A stretch of 64,000 nucleotides of DNA, from the NCBI GenBank assembly GCA_003008705.1, contig PDUO01000070.1, forward strand, positions 65,206 through 129,205. The letters are read 5' to 3'. Position 1 is the stretch's first letter. Every line of letters starts with the position of its first letter. The notes beneath the pieces were generated by a model. It did no database searches and had not been told where the DNA came from. It was given only the letters and a program-made list of their open reading frames with translations. Of this stretch, positions 32,383 to 44,493 are shown one piece after another. The position numbers and the translations under genes were made by a program. Source of the stretch: Pezicula radicicola. Taxonomy: Eukaryota; Ascomycota; Leotiomycetes; Helotiales; Dermateaceae.

Positions 32383-34195
32383 ATGCCGAAGCTCCTCAGC
32401 TGTGACTGTATGTTTCAACCAGTTCCCTCCTTCCACAATCTTGCGAGGTTTGAATGCTGATTTAACCGACCGTTTTTCAGCGTGGTCAGTGGCCTGCTTA
32501 CAGCTGCTAGGCAAGTAAAAATTGACAAAAAATAGTACAACGTGCCGACGCCGAAAAATAAAGTGTATGACTAGGCATAAATACCTCTCTGTATTTACAT
32601 TAACCTAAACTGAAGCGCATTAGGTGACGGCCAACGCCCAGTATGTCATAACTGCACCAAAGGTAAACGAGACTGCTTAAGGACTGGTCGAGAGTTGAAA
32701 TTTGTTATTCATAGTTCAGATCCCATCAGAGGTAATGTACTATCTGTTATAAACACTCTTCGTCAGAAGATAAATTAACATAATCACAAGAGTCAAAAAT
32801 CCACTCATCATCAATCCCCCAACAACCTCTACCTGAGCAGAACAGCCAGCCGTCACCAGAACAGAAATCCATAGAATACAAACAAGCAGAAAGGATTGCT
32901 TCACTCTCTCCAAAAGCATCACTTGCCCATCGTGAAATAAGTCTTCTCTTCAATCACTACATCACACACCTAGCACCCTGGTACGACCTCCTCGACTCTA
33001 CCCAAACCTTCGGAATCCTCGTTCCAGAACGAGCACTTCAAAGTCCCGTATTATTTAAAGCACTGATTGCCTTCTCTGCCAGCCATTTAAATAAAATGTC
33101 TGGTGAAATGCAAGGCTTGGGATCTGCTTTTCATAGTGCCTGTGTGCGGGAGCTTCTTGAGACTATGCATACGACAGGGACCTCGAATCGTGGAGATTAC
33201 CTCGCTGCTACATGTCTTCTTCGCTCTTATGAAATTCTTGAAGGTGAACTCCTCATATTTCTTCCAAGTTTCATCGTCAGCAACCCAATCATTTAGAGTC
33301 TCAAGCCGCAACATGTTACTGTAATTAACTATAAAATAGGTGATTCAAGAAAACAACAGAACCACCTCCTAGGTGCTTACTCCCTCTCGATAAACACCCC
33401 CATAAACCTCAATGACCACGGCCTCCTACAGGCAGGGGCATGGAACTATCTGCGTGAAGAAATTACCGTCGCTCTAGAGTGTCGGAGACAAGTTCGCATC
33501 AGTGATAATTTCAGCTGTCCAAGACCCTTCACAAACGACTGTAAAGAAGATGACGTATTAGCGAATTGGATGAGTTTCCATTTGGCTAAGATCATTAATT
33601 TCTCATTTTCGAGTAATGATCAGAGTAAGGATAGGGTTAGAATGCGGGACCAGTTAAAAGTAGACTTGAGGCAGTGGAACGAGGGATTACCTGATTCTTT
33701 TACCCCCTATTCTACAGCGCCTAGACTAGGGAACCCATTTCCTTCATTGTGGATGTTGAGACCGTGGCATGGTATGTGATCATAGGTCTTCTCTTAACTA
33801 ACTATTGGAGCTAACAGAAAAGTAAGTTGCAGCACAACAATACAATTCCGTGGCCGAAATCCTCCTCGCGCAGAGTAACCCTCTTTCTTCGGCGACTGTT
33901 GATCTTGATTTTGTGCAGAGCCATGCTTTAAGGATTTGTGGTCTCGCATTTACAAATGAAAGTATTTCGGCGAGAGTAAACGCTTTTGGTCCTATGGCAT
34001 TTTGTAAGTTACACACTTTTCTTGCCAGAAAAGACTTTTGCTGTGTGGCTGACACAGTTTTTAGGTGGTCGATATCTCGTAAACGACGTTCATCGAAAGG
34101 GACTCGAGACTGCTTTGATTAACTTCAGTAAAGGTACTATGTGGCCTGTGGATTGTATTATTAAGGATTTAAGGGAGTGCTGGGCTGCTAAGTAG
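32383..34195 (+). CDS. Zn2Cys6 transcription factor with fungal trans domain
   Basis: Best model: exons 32383-32407, 32481-32484, 32536-32564, 32624-32731, 32791-33243, 33340-33771, 33833-34003 and 34065-34195; 450 residues and frame kept throughout. The zinc cluster has CTTCRRRKIKC followed by DGQRPVCHNCTKGKRDC, a perfect C-x2-C-x6-C-x6-C-x2-C-x6-C. The first Cys exists only if the 4-nt exon CGTG is spliced in, so the first two exons are less certain than the rest. The regulatory part starts with ISLLFNHYITHLAPWYDLLD and runs through YLAATCLLRSYEILEG, RRQVRISDNFSCPRPFTND, ANWMSFHLAKIINF and the terminal TMWPVDCIIKDLRECW, all typical of the second fungal trans family. Six of the seven introns are 51-97 bp. 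Confidence 0.85.
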
Positions 34196-34583
34196 GCAGT
34201 GGGTATGAATTTGAAGCGTTGTTAAATATGTGTTGCTTGATAAAAGATACTGTATTGTAGCCACGTTTAGATCATATTTAGTGAGCCTTTAAAGCATTTG
34301 ATGAATGTTATTACGCATCTATAATTCGTACAAAAGAGTAATAGACGTTAGAAGTGCAGTATTGTAAAGCCCTCGCCTAATTAAGTCTGCTAGTTAGAAT
34401 AACAATCTTAGCTTAGATATGCTGCCACAAGCTCAGTCGGTAGGTTGTTCAAATGCTGCGCCGCTTTCTAAAAATAAAATAGTCTTTGATGATGTATTCA
34501 AGTACTTTAAATCTTAGGTTGAAGTAAATAACTAGATTGATTTGACTAACTGAGATGTTAAATAATTGACTTGGACTGAGTAA
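34196..34583. other. Convergent intergenic region
   Basis: Between the 3' ends of the Zn2Cys6 and coiled-coil genes. AT-rich, no gene. Confidence 0.35.
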
Positions 34584-36915
34584 CTATTCCTCAATAACGC
34601 TCCGATTCCCACCATTCCATTGAATACTCAGACTCAAAGGACTAGTAGCCGTAGGTGACTCAACCATAGATCCACTCCTACTATGACCATTAAATCTTCC
34701 CCTAGGGTTACGTCCCGCTAGAACCATTTCCTGCGCCTCTCCCAATGCTTTATCCGTATCCTCTTGCTCTTGCTTTCCCTTAAGCACCAGTCTCGACCAC
34801 TCCGGCAGTCCGATGCCCTTATGGATATATACTGTATGAACCTTATGTGAAGGCTCAGATTGGTCGGAACTAGGCCAGCTGCCGGGCAGTCCGTTTTGCG
34901 GATTAGTGGTTTTGGAGAGCCTTTCTGCTGTAATACGGGGGAAGAGAGTGTAGATCCGTGTTTGTGTCGCTGATTTGATGTCTGGACTTTCTTCGGTTTC
35001 TTGATTGTTGGGAGAGGGTAGAGGATCGAAGTCTTCTGAGCGCCAATCGTCACGGTTCTCACGTTTTAGGGTACGGGAAATGGTGAACGTTGGTTCGTCA
35101 GCTTCGGCGCTTGCCCAGACGGAAATTGCCAATTGAACGAGCTTGCATAGTTCGCCACGGAATTGTAGTTCTTCAGAAGATACCAACAACGGTGATAGTA
35201 GGGAGAAGACGTTGTTGACGACTTTATTCATACGACTTGGAGATGGAACAAGAGTTGACCCTATGTGAGTCTCCGATTTAGCATTCTGTGATTGGTTGAC
35301 GGGCATGGATTGCAGGGCTTGCGTCGCGAGAGATTTCCATAGACTAGCAGCACGTCCAGTTGAGTTTCCAGCTTGGCTATTTTTTGATATTTCTGAGAAC
35401 AGCTCTCGTAAAATGGTGACCGCAGCAGAATCCGAAAATGTTCTGTCAGATGAAAAGGGTTGCCAGATGTATTTGTGCAAGGCTGAGGTGATGACACGCT
35501 GAGCATGGGCAGTGCGGAGATCACGGGACTCCTCGGTGTTGGAGATGGGGACAGAATGAAAACAGGAATCGGGTCTTTTGAGCTTTTCTTGGATCGTTCG
35601 AGAGTTGCTTATGCTCTGTGATCTATGAGTCAGTTGATGTTACAAAAACGGCGAGGGGAGGGAAGAAGGTATGCTTGCCTCGGGACTCAACTCTGTGTTG
35701 AAGTATTTGTATGATATGTCTTGAATCGCATTGTATATCTTGAGAAACTGATCCTTGCTGTTGAAAAAATTAGCTTACTCTAGTACGCAACGAGAAACAT
35801 TAATGGCCCAAACACTTACTAGAATTCATCCGTCCGACCATGCAAAGAGAACTCAGTCTCTAGATTCTCCAACTTCTCAGCTAGATCCTTCACCTCGCCC
35901 TTATACTTGTCCTTTGCAGCCTCGAGGTCTTCATATTTATCCTTTTGCTTTAGTGATTCCTCTCCACGGAGCTTGAGTTGTTTTTCCAGTGCCTGGATCT
36001 TCTTTTTGGCTTCGTTATTAGTTGCCTCCAGCCGATTGAATTCATCCTTCTGTTGTTCCTCCCATCTTTTCTTGTCTTCCTCCAAAACTTTCAGCTTCGT
36101 ATTGTGATCTTCGACCAGCTCGGCTTTCAGCCTCGATATTATTTGCCCTTGCTCCTCTTGTAGCCGTGTTTCCAGAACTTTCTGTTTCTCTTCTGCAACC
36201 TCTGCTTGTTTCAAAAAGTCTTTTTTCTCCTCCTCAAGTACTCGTCTCTCTTCAGCCAACTTCGCCGCTTTCTCCTGGTCCTTTTGAATTTTGCCCCTGT
36301 CTTCCTCCTTCCAGGTTTCTATAGCAATTTTGTAGTGCTTGATCTTTTCATCCTTGTGCCTACATTGCTTCGCTAGGTTATCACACCTTTTTTGAATATC
36401 GGGTATCTTTTGAATGTCTTCGGAATACCTTGTGAAGGCACTTCGGAGTGAGTCGATGGAATTCTGCGTTAAGGACAAGTTTTGAACTGTTTCCTGCATA
36501 ACTTCACTAAATGGACCGAAATCGAGTTCCGAATCGGATGGCGTAGAGTTCGCAGTGGGCATGGGCTCATTACCGTTGGCAACAACTTGATTTTGTTCCT
36601 GGTTTTCATTGTACCAAGATACGTCTTCCCCATGACGCTGGCGTCGACTGTTTCTTTTATTCGACATTGTACTTGATATTATCTGCTCCCACTCATTATT
36701 AAATGATATCACAGACGCTTTCATCCATTTGTATTAATACCACTTACAATTGGCCCCCTACTGGTAGTAGGATCTGTTTCAAGGTCGTTTTCTCTTTTGA
36801 TTCCGATGGAGCTCATAAATCGGTGTGTAACCGCCTTAAATTTCGACTTATCTGCTGAAATCTCTTTACTTTTCTGCTCAGAAAGCGTTTGACTTAGGGG
36901 CCGGCTCGAGGACAT
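34584..36915 (-). CDS. Coiled-coil protein of unknown function
   Basis: Exons 36915-36748, 36682-35820, 35757-35679 and 35615-34584; 713 residues. I do not recognise a named family. After a Ser-rich start (MSSSRPLSQTLSEQKSKEIS) residues about 145-335 are a long coiled coil dominated by K, E, Q and L (e.g. AAKLAEERRVLEEEKKDFLK). A conserved-looking block follows: DQFLKIYNAIQDISYKYFNT, with the next exon giving HKYIWQPFSSDRTF and ELCKLVQLAISVWASAEADE, a layout seen in many fungal hypothetical proteins. The third intron (35616-35678) begins GCAAGC, a GC-AG intron. A second possible start is the ATG at 36667, but exon 1 has good splice signals (GTAAGT) and keeps frame. Confidence 0.8.
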
Positions 36916-38455
36916 CAGTCATGAAGGTAGTCTGACAAAAGATATGTCTTTAGAGAATTGTATGTGGTATGTGATGAAAACATCCAAAGACGTCCGTAGC
37001 TTTAGCTTTACCTACTGTATCTCGAAGTTCAATTAGTAGACCCATCTTTGATATGGTCTGATGATGCAGCATGCATTTCCCTCTGCATACTCACAGCTAA
37101 ACTGCCCAATCTGCTCTGTCTGTATCTTCTGTCTTTTCATTGCGCAGTATGTGTTTTCACATTACTGGCTGTATTGCAAGCCAACAGACGTTCGTCCTAT
37201 TAAATTGCATGCCCACATACATTATTCGCGTCTAGCATATGCGACCGCGTCTTAAGATAACGACATTTTGAACGAATGGCCATCAGATACCATGATGAAG
37301 GTAACCAGATAGATGTTCTACATTGAAAGTATGCACGTGTCATTCTGTATTCCGCCTCGTGCATTGGACGTGGTGTAGGGTGGCGGTTGGTTATCCAGAC
37401 TCCGTCGTGATATGTGTTCATGCACGTTGCAGAATATGGATGCGGGGAGTGTGGATGTGAGGCTGCTGTCACGCCATTAATAACGGTACACGGCAAATAC
37501 CTACTTCGTAGCTATCCCACTTCTATAACTCTTACATAGCTATCGCCTTCAAGTTAGGTGAAAATAGTAGACTGACGCGTACATCTATACCATTGACAAA
37601 GCTCGCAGGAGAATATAGTATCATCATCTAAGGATTTTACCTATACAAAATCCCTTTTACGAAAGCTACAAGTAAAAGAATCCTTGCCAATAAGAGCAGA
37701 ATTTTAAAAGCACAAATTGTAGACCTTTGGACTATTAAATTTTACCTGTATAAGCTAGATAATAGGTATTTCAAATTGTTGCTCAGTACCTGATTTAAGC
37801 GAGCAGAGCAAGACAATAGGTTCGTCTTAAATTACGGTCCCTTTGTTTGTTTCTGTCTTTTCTTTTAAAAAGAGATTTGACACACTCAGAATTTTGCCTG
37901 TAAGAATATACGTATTTTGTTAGCTCTCATCTAACTGGCCTATGCATTTAAATAGAGACAAAGGGACAATATAAACATCGTTATCTAAATTTATATCCCA
38001 CAGTCTAAAGATAGCTGTATTATCTATAACGTAATTAAAACTAGATATACTTTTGCTTATTACTAACCATTGAATATTTTATTAATTAAACACACTTTTA
38101 TAGTTGATGGTTAATACTAATAATCATAAGACCATGTCTGTAACAAAGCGTAGTAGAAATAAAATTGTTAAGAGAGGCTGGGGCGCAAAGTGGAAGCACA
38201 AGCAAAACAGACAGCATTTTCGATAGCAATGATTCTAACAGTATTGCCTCCTCTGTTCTTGTATATCCTCCAAGATATTCTGTATTAGACGTGTTAACGG
38301 TTATTAAAGGGATGGCTTAGGTAGTACGACCCTATTGCAGCCTTGCGCACAAGGCATCACAATTTCTAGCTTCGCATCTTCAAAACCAACACCAATTTCA
38401 CAACCTCCACAACAACCACCATCTCCATTGAACCACACCACCTCATCACTTCAAC
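36916..38455. other. Long AT-rich intergenic region
   Basis: About 1.5 kb without genes. From about 37500 to 38150 it is strongly AT-rich with many TA steps and no open frames, like RIP-altered repeat DNA; no element ends could be defined. The last 150 bases are CA/CT-rich and should be the promoter and leader of the cyclin gene. Confidence 0.45.
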
Positions 38456-39487
38456 ATGTCGCACCTAACGAACCCTCTCGCAACAGCTGACCAACTCTAC
38501 AATGCTAAAAACACCCTAAACTCCCTCCCCATCGAACTCCAAGACTCAATCCGATACTACACAGCGCGCCTCACCCAAGCAGCTGGGATTCTCCTCCGAT
38601 TACCCCAAGACATCACAGCCCAAGCCAATATCCTCCTCTTTCGTTACTGGCTCGTCGATCCCCTCATGGCTTGGGAATTTAGCGATGTCAGTGCTGCAGT
38701 AATCTACCTCACTGCCAAGATCTCTGCTAGTCCTAGGAGTTTGCGGAGTATTACAAATGTATATGCTTATTTGGGATCCGCGGAGTCGAGTCTGGGGTTG
38801 AAGGTGAAGGGGAAAGAGAAGGATAAGTTGGACGGGGAAAGTTACTATCTTTCTGAGTCGAGGTATATTACTTTTCGGAATAGGTTGCTGAATATTGAGG
38901 GGCAGATCCTTGGTATGTATCTTTGCCTTCCTTTTCCGGTTATGTCTTTATTTAGAGGGGATAATACTTATGTCTAAATTTTATGTACAGCTGCACTCGG
39001 TTTCCAAACGCATGTCGCACTTCCTCATCCCCTTGCAATCACCTACCTTCAAGCCCTCGACATCTTCACCCCCAAAAACAAAGCCACAAACGTCTCCACC
39101 TCCGTCGCAAAACGAACAATCCAATATCTAAATACCGCTTTATTATCTCCACAAATGTTATATCTTACACATCAACCGAATGTATTGGCTGTCGCAGCTG
39201 TTTATCTGGCGTGTAGAGAGGAGAACATAAGATTACCGGAGAGTGAGTGGTGGGAGGTTTTTGATGTAGAGAGAGAAGAATTAGGATTTGTGGTTGTGGG
39301 GATGAGAAGTGTGGAATCCTTTGCTAAGGAGGAGGGAGGAAGATGGGAGGGTGTAGATGTTTTGAAGAGGGGGGATGTTAGGGAAGACTTGGCCAGGAGG
39401 GGATTTGGAAACGGGAATGAGGCTGTGGAGGAGGATGAGGAGACAAGGATGGCGAGGTTGTTGGATGAGAAAGTTGGTGCTGTTTAA
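38456..39487 (+). CDS. Cyclin L-type protein
   Basis: Exons 38456-38912 and 38991-39487; 317 residues. The start NPLATADQLYNAKNTLNSLP and LTQAAGILLRLPQDITAQA, followed by ILLFRYWLVDPLMAWEFSDV and SAAVIYLTAKISASPRSLRS, are the first cyclin box of the cyclin L/K group, which partners CDKs active in transcription and splicing. Exon 2 opens with ALGFQTHVALPHPLAITYLQ, the start of the second box, followed by NVLAVAAVYLACREENIRLP. The intron splits the two boxes. The C-terminus is short and lacks the Arg/Ser tail of animal cyclin L. Partner kinase cannot be told from sequence. Confidence 0.88.
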
Positions 39488-40154
39488 GTGATATATTATA
39501 TTGGGAGGCAATGATACTGTGTACGACTTTCTAAAGAGGCATACATCAAACAGGTGAAATAATTGTAATTCCTGTCCTGATATGCTCTTACCTTGGGATT
39601 CGAGGAATTCTTCTATTATAACTAACGTTCAACCCTTAGAAATCTTTGCGGATCTCCACCCAATCACCTGAAACAACTAAAGTCAAAGATACCACTTACT
39701 GCAAGTAGACTACTTACCAAACCCCAATCAATTATGCGAAATCCAACCTTCATACCTCTTTCAACATAATTAAGAATCTAATTCCAAGATATAGAAAATG
39801 GCCGACGAAATATCAAAGACAGTACGAACGTTTGTCTGCTTCTCTCTTGCCTGCTCTACTAAACCTTCAAGATCTTAATACGGGAATATTTTGAAGATTT
39901 AATACTAGGAGGAGCCAGTCTTATAAGTTAACACATCCACGCTCCAAAAGTATCCTCTAAAGCGCCAAGTAGGGAGATCATTCACTATAGCAACGACAGC
40001 TAAATAAAACAAAGATCTACAGAACCTAGACTCTTTATTTCAAATCAAGCAAGTGTGCAAACTATACCTCTCACAATCCAACCCCCNCCCCCCCCCCAAA
40101 AACATCTTGAACTCCACCAATACAACTTATCCCCATCAACAGCCTGGTACCAAT
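39488..40154. other. Convergent intergenic region with ambiguous base
   Basis: No gene. A poly-C tract at about 40082-40097 contains an N at 40087, showing that the assembly was unsure there. Confidence 0.5.
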
Positions 40155-40856
40155 TCAAGCCTTCACTTCAGTCCCAGCCTCAGCCTTCAAAACCCTCTTA
40201 CCAGCCACATCCCTCGGTTCAAAATCCAACAAAGCACACGAAACCGCCAAAATCTCCTTCCCATAAACACTCTCAACCCAATGAGCAAACATATCCATCC
40301 CAGCACAAGCACCCCCAGCAGTCCAAAACAAACCATCAACAACCCACTGTTCCTTCTCCTTCCAATCAACATTAGGACTCATCTGTTTAGCCAAAGCAAT
40401 ACATTCATGATTAGTAGTAGCTTGTTTCCCATCCAAAACCCCAGAACTACTAATACAAAGAGCACCAGTACAAGTAGTAAAAATGCCCTTCCCGGCCGCA
40501 ACATGTTTTTTGATGAATTCGGCAAACCTGTCACTTAACGTGTAGTTGAAGGGATCTGGACCGCCGATTAGGAGATAATCGAGAGGGGGACAGGTATCAC
40601 AGGTTGTGGTTGGGAGGGCCTTCATGTTTGCGGTGAGTTGTACTGGATCGAGGGTTTCGGAGATGTGGTGGAAGGTTATGGGGATTGATTTTGCTGTTAT
40701 TCCGGCCATGTCTGCTGCCAGTTGGGCGGCTTCATACTGTGAAATCAGTGCAGTGGAACAGTTGGAGAGAATGTCGAGGGGTCCGGCTACATCCATTATT
40801 TGGTAGGGGACCATGAGAATTCCGAAGCTAATGGGGGCATTTTTTGAGGAAGTCAT
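40155..40856 (-). CDS. DJ-1/PfpI family protein
   Basis: Intronless, 233 residues from the ATG at 40856. A class I glutamine amidotransferase-like fold of the ThiJ/DJ-1/PfpI group. FGILMVPYQIMDVAGPLDIL is the first strand and the Gly-Pro-Leu motif of the group; DYLLIGGPDPF precedes the nucleophile elbow GIFTTCTGALCISSSGVLDG, with Cys in TCTGA as nucleophile; ATTNHECIAL supplies the His. AGGACAGMDMFAHWVES closes the family. Related fungal proteins include isonitrile hydratase-like and glyoxalase III-like enzymes; the exact reaction is not decided by sequence. Confidence 0.9.
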   Translation of the reverse strand: MTSSKNAPISFGILMVPYQIMDVAGPLDILSNCSTALISQYEAAQLAADMAGITAKSIPITFHHISETLDPVQLTANMKALPTTTCDTCPPLDYLLIGGPDPFNYTLSDRFAEFIKKHVAAGKGIFTTCTGALCISSSGVLDGKQATTNHECIALAKQMSPNVDWKEKEQWVVDGLFWTAGGACAGMDMFAHWVESVYGKEILAVSCALLDFEPRDVAGKRVLKAEAGTEVKA

Positions 40857-41590
40857 TTTGCTTTTTTGATGTTGGTGTTGGAATTTGAAGGAGGCTGATA
40901 TTTTGAATGTTTGGAGAAAGATCTTTTGAATATGATGTAGAACTTTGTTGCTTGAGTTGCTGCCGTTCTATTACCAGAGAACAGCTGCGTTATATATGGT
41001 TATGGGCGGGTATACAGATGTCGGATGTCCTCGCTTAAGTTGACAATTTGTATATCCGGCGGAGATACGCGAGGATAATCACCCCGAGTGACTAGCTACT
41101 AGAGCTTTTAGAACTGTAAGACTACGCGCCACAACATCGTCACTCTTTCAAACACGGTCTGCTTTTCTTACCCACGGTGAGGTGTTTATATTTCTGAACT
41201 AAATAGCTAAAAAAAAATCAAGAACGCAAAATAATCTCTACCACAACCACACAAACGTCTGCCTAACAATCCCTTCTCTTCTCTCTCTTAACACTTTCCT
41301 CCAGTAATTCAATCCTTGAAATCCATCCAACACGCTTCATATACCAGTTCTCATCAGCATCCTAGCCCTGTCCCTGATCTTTCTTCCTTTTTGCTTTTTT
41401 GTGTTCAATCCAAGAAGCATATCCACTGATCCCAATGGTATCTTTCAGGTGAGCCGGAACTGAATTCCAATGGGTAGGCCAACAAATATTGAAATCGTCT
41501 CTTTTATAATCAACCTCATACCTAGACCCGCTAGCTTTAGCACAGTCATCGACCTAAAGTTCTTTATTAGCCAGTGACCTCTCTCCCTAT
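40857..41590. other. Intergenic, nothing recognised
   Basis: Promoter side of the DJ-1/PfpI gene, followed by the 3' side of the ankyrin pseudogene. No gene recognised. Confidence 0.35.
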
Positions 41591-44493
41591 CTAAACCAGA
41601 CAGAAAGGGCATTTTACTTTAGTTTCAACTTTATCTTCAGGAGCCTTGCTCTGTTCTCGAAGTTTCAATTTTTGCGAAAGTTGAAAGATTGCCTCGAGCA
41701 GAAATTGCTCAAGGTCCAAATCACTCCCCAATGATCTCTCAACCTCACTCATTTCCTGCTCTAAAATCTCTATCAGCTCCTTCTCCTCATCCAAAATCTC
41801 GTCAATTTCTTCATTTTCAATGACGCGCTCTAGATCTATTGTGAAACCTGACTCCCGACAGCAGGTGTGTGTTAGCTCCAACCCTTCAAACTCGACTCGT
41901 CGCATCACATCCAGTAAGCACTGCTTTGCCATTTCAAAACCACAAGTTTCTGTGACAGTGTTGAGATACTCGACAATCCAGATAGATTTTCGGTGGTCAA
42001 TGATACAATTATGATTGTCCTTCAATACAAGATGTGTCGGGGTACAGCCTGCTCGCGAGCAAGAACATCGACAGCCGTCCCCTAAGCATGGATCAGCGCC
42101 CCTACTTAGAAGTATTCTTGCAGAGTCGAGGACATTATTTCGCTCATTATAATGCCAATCGTCTTCACCACGAGGTTCGTGAACAAGACTTCTAAGCTGG
42201 TGGGCGACTAGATGCAAGGCACCATATCCGTCATTGTTTTGGTGGTTAACATCACTTCCGCCATTCAGGAGTAATTCGATCACCCTAGGATCATGCTTCT
42301 TAGATGCCGATATCAGAACGTGGGCTCCAGCGCTGTCTGTATGATTAAATTTGATAAATCCATGTGAGATGAGCACTTCTAGCTCTGATACCTCTTTGAT
42401 CTTGTGGGCAATTGTTCCGTTCGAGAAAACAACATCACTAATATATGTGTCATTCGGGTCCGCCCCCCATTCTAGTAGGGTTCTCAGGTGTTTTAAATCT
42501 TTTTTCCAGCTCTTAGCGTGAGCCTAGAGGAGCATTACATATGTCAGCCACTGGCGAGCGTTTTTGGTAGAGAGGTTTGAAGAATGACAAATGTAGCTTA
42601 GAATACTCGTAATAGTTGTCCAGTGTCCACGAGCTACAGCATACAGGAAAGAATTTCGGTGCCGGAGAATGTCTGTTGCGAAAGGGTCTGCTCCGGACTC
42701 TAATAAACGTATTGCTACATCAGAATTCCCCATTGCAGTTGCATACATCAGTGGTGTAATGCCATGTCGATCCCTGGCGTTTATATTAGCATTCGAGCTT
42801 AAGAGGCTCTCTAAGTGTTGTGGCCTTGAGACGGCTAGATGTATAGCAGATTGCCCCAGGAGGTTGTTTTGGTCGTCTGGGGAAATCTTTGTAAGGAGTC
42901 GCTTGACTTCGTCCCTGGATTCAATTAAGATCGCTTCGAGGAGGGGGTTCATTCCTGCAAATCCTATGAGGGATGAGAATTAGACTGCAAATTTGAGAGT
43001 GCCTTACTTACCAGGACAGACTTTCAAGTTCTCTGATATCCACTCTACAAAGAATGGGTCCTCGGTCATATCTTCTGCAATCCAATCTGGTGAGCATGGT
43101 TGTGGCCAAAGCGAGAAAGACGGAGCCTCGATCTCTGAAGCATCGAATCCGAAGTAAAGCAGGTCTTGAAGCAAGGCCATATGAGGCCCTTCTCCAATCC
43201 AATCTGCAGACTGGTAAAGCAACCTGCAGTTACGTTAAAGGGTGCCTTCAACTATCCATAAGATGTTTTACCCTGGTGTGTTGAGCTGTGTACCCATTTG
43301 AGCCAGCATGTAGAATAAAGAAAACTGAATATTCCTGTCTCCTTGGACCCATGGCGCATACAATATCTTCTAATTGCTTTCTTAGTATAGGTGATAGAAC
43401 CAAACACCTGCCCGACGTACCTCAAGCCAAGTATTACCCTCAGGATCAACATCTCGAGGTGAGGCCTTTCCAGATTCAAATAGCTCTAAAAGTTCTTGTC
43501 TTGCTCTGGGCCAGTCCCTCCTTTGCCCGCTGTGAAGCTCCCAGAGTAGTTTGAAGCCAGGAGAAGTACGCTTCACAATCGGCTGGAAGCCCAGTGAAGG
43601 CGTTATGTATGACTGACCATAACTGAACATGATATTCAAGCTAGCACAAAAGGCCCAAGGTACTCCCACTTGAGTGAGACTGAACCAGAATGAGAGACTC
43701 TTGGCATGACCACAAGACTCATTGTCGCACGGCTTCCAGAACCAGAATGCTGTGGGGAGCTTCAAAGACCAGGATCGGCCTTGGAAAGACTTAGTATCAT
43801 GACAAGTACAACAGCACCGGTTTATGAAGCAGACTCTTCCGTGATATAGTGGTGAATGGGTATTGAACCCTGGCCTTCTCCTTCTTTGTTTAGGAGGCAT
43901 AGATTCGAATTTGTCAATGGATACTGATTCTTGAGCCGGAGATAAGAGCTCAGTGTTCCCTCGCTCTAGTAAAGCGAGCTGTCTTTGTTGCATCTGCCTA
44001 TGGACTGTGTTACAATTTTCAACTCCCAAACTAAGGAACGAAATAATGGAAGGAATCGTTACGTGGAATAACATGTCATAGCGAGATGAAGCATTCTGCT
44101 TGCAGAATCCAACCTCATCTTCAATTCTTTCGCCTCATCTTTTCTCAAAACCGCCTTTATCAAGTGTTTAGGGCGTAATCGACTCTTCCCATTCAGTGGC
44201 TGGATTGTTCCAACTGTCAAGGCTTCCAAAGCAGATGCCGCAGCCTGACAATTTTGGAGGCTAACTTCTAGGAAGTTGCATCCTTAGGAGGAGAAAAGAG
44301 GCTCATCGAAAGTCTTTATGTGGGCGAACACTTTTCCTAGAGCTTCTAGCTCGTCGAGCGTGAGTTGCAACTCTTCAGAAATATTGCGTATGGATCTGCA
44401 GAATGTCCGTAGCTGCTGGATGCAACCTAACAGCTGCCCAGCCAGTTGCACAACACTGATGCCGCTGGCTACAACCCCAAGGAGCTCGGCCAT
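41591..44493 (-). pseudogene. HeLo-like N-terminal / ankyrin-repeat gene with two stops
   Basis: Reconstructed exons 44493-44073, 44004-43421, 43369-43272, 43223-43012 and 42963-41591; 896 codons, frame kept at every junction, only two internal stops. The N-terminus MAELLGVVASGISVVQLAGQ and later FLEVSLQNCQAAASALEALT resemble the HeLo-like/STAND N-terminal domain of fungal immune-type receptors. LLERGNTELLSP follows. Ankyrin repeats lie in the last exon: INARDRHGITPLMYATAMGN, VIELLLNGGSDVNHQNNDGY and SARILLSRGADP. TAA at 44284-44286 (codon 70) and TAG at 42524-42526 interrupt the frame where Gln would be one C-to-T change away. Introns are 48-68 bp with normal borders. Either a recent pseudogene or, less likely, an allele read through. 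Confidence 0.85.

Noticed and set aside
34584..36915. Two separate minus-strand genes (coiled coil and C-terminal part)
   Set aside because: Two introns with matching phases join them into one 713-residue frame; neither half has its own good start or stop.
40082..40097. Poly-C tract with an N, taken at first for a functional G-quadruplex-type element
   Set aside because: An uncertain homopolymer outside any gene; the N shows assembly ambiguity and nothing else supports a function.
44005..44072. Possible frameshift in the HeLo-like gene after LHLAMT
   Set aside because: A 68-bp GT..AG intron restores the frame, so only the two nonsense codons count as damage.
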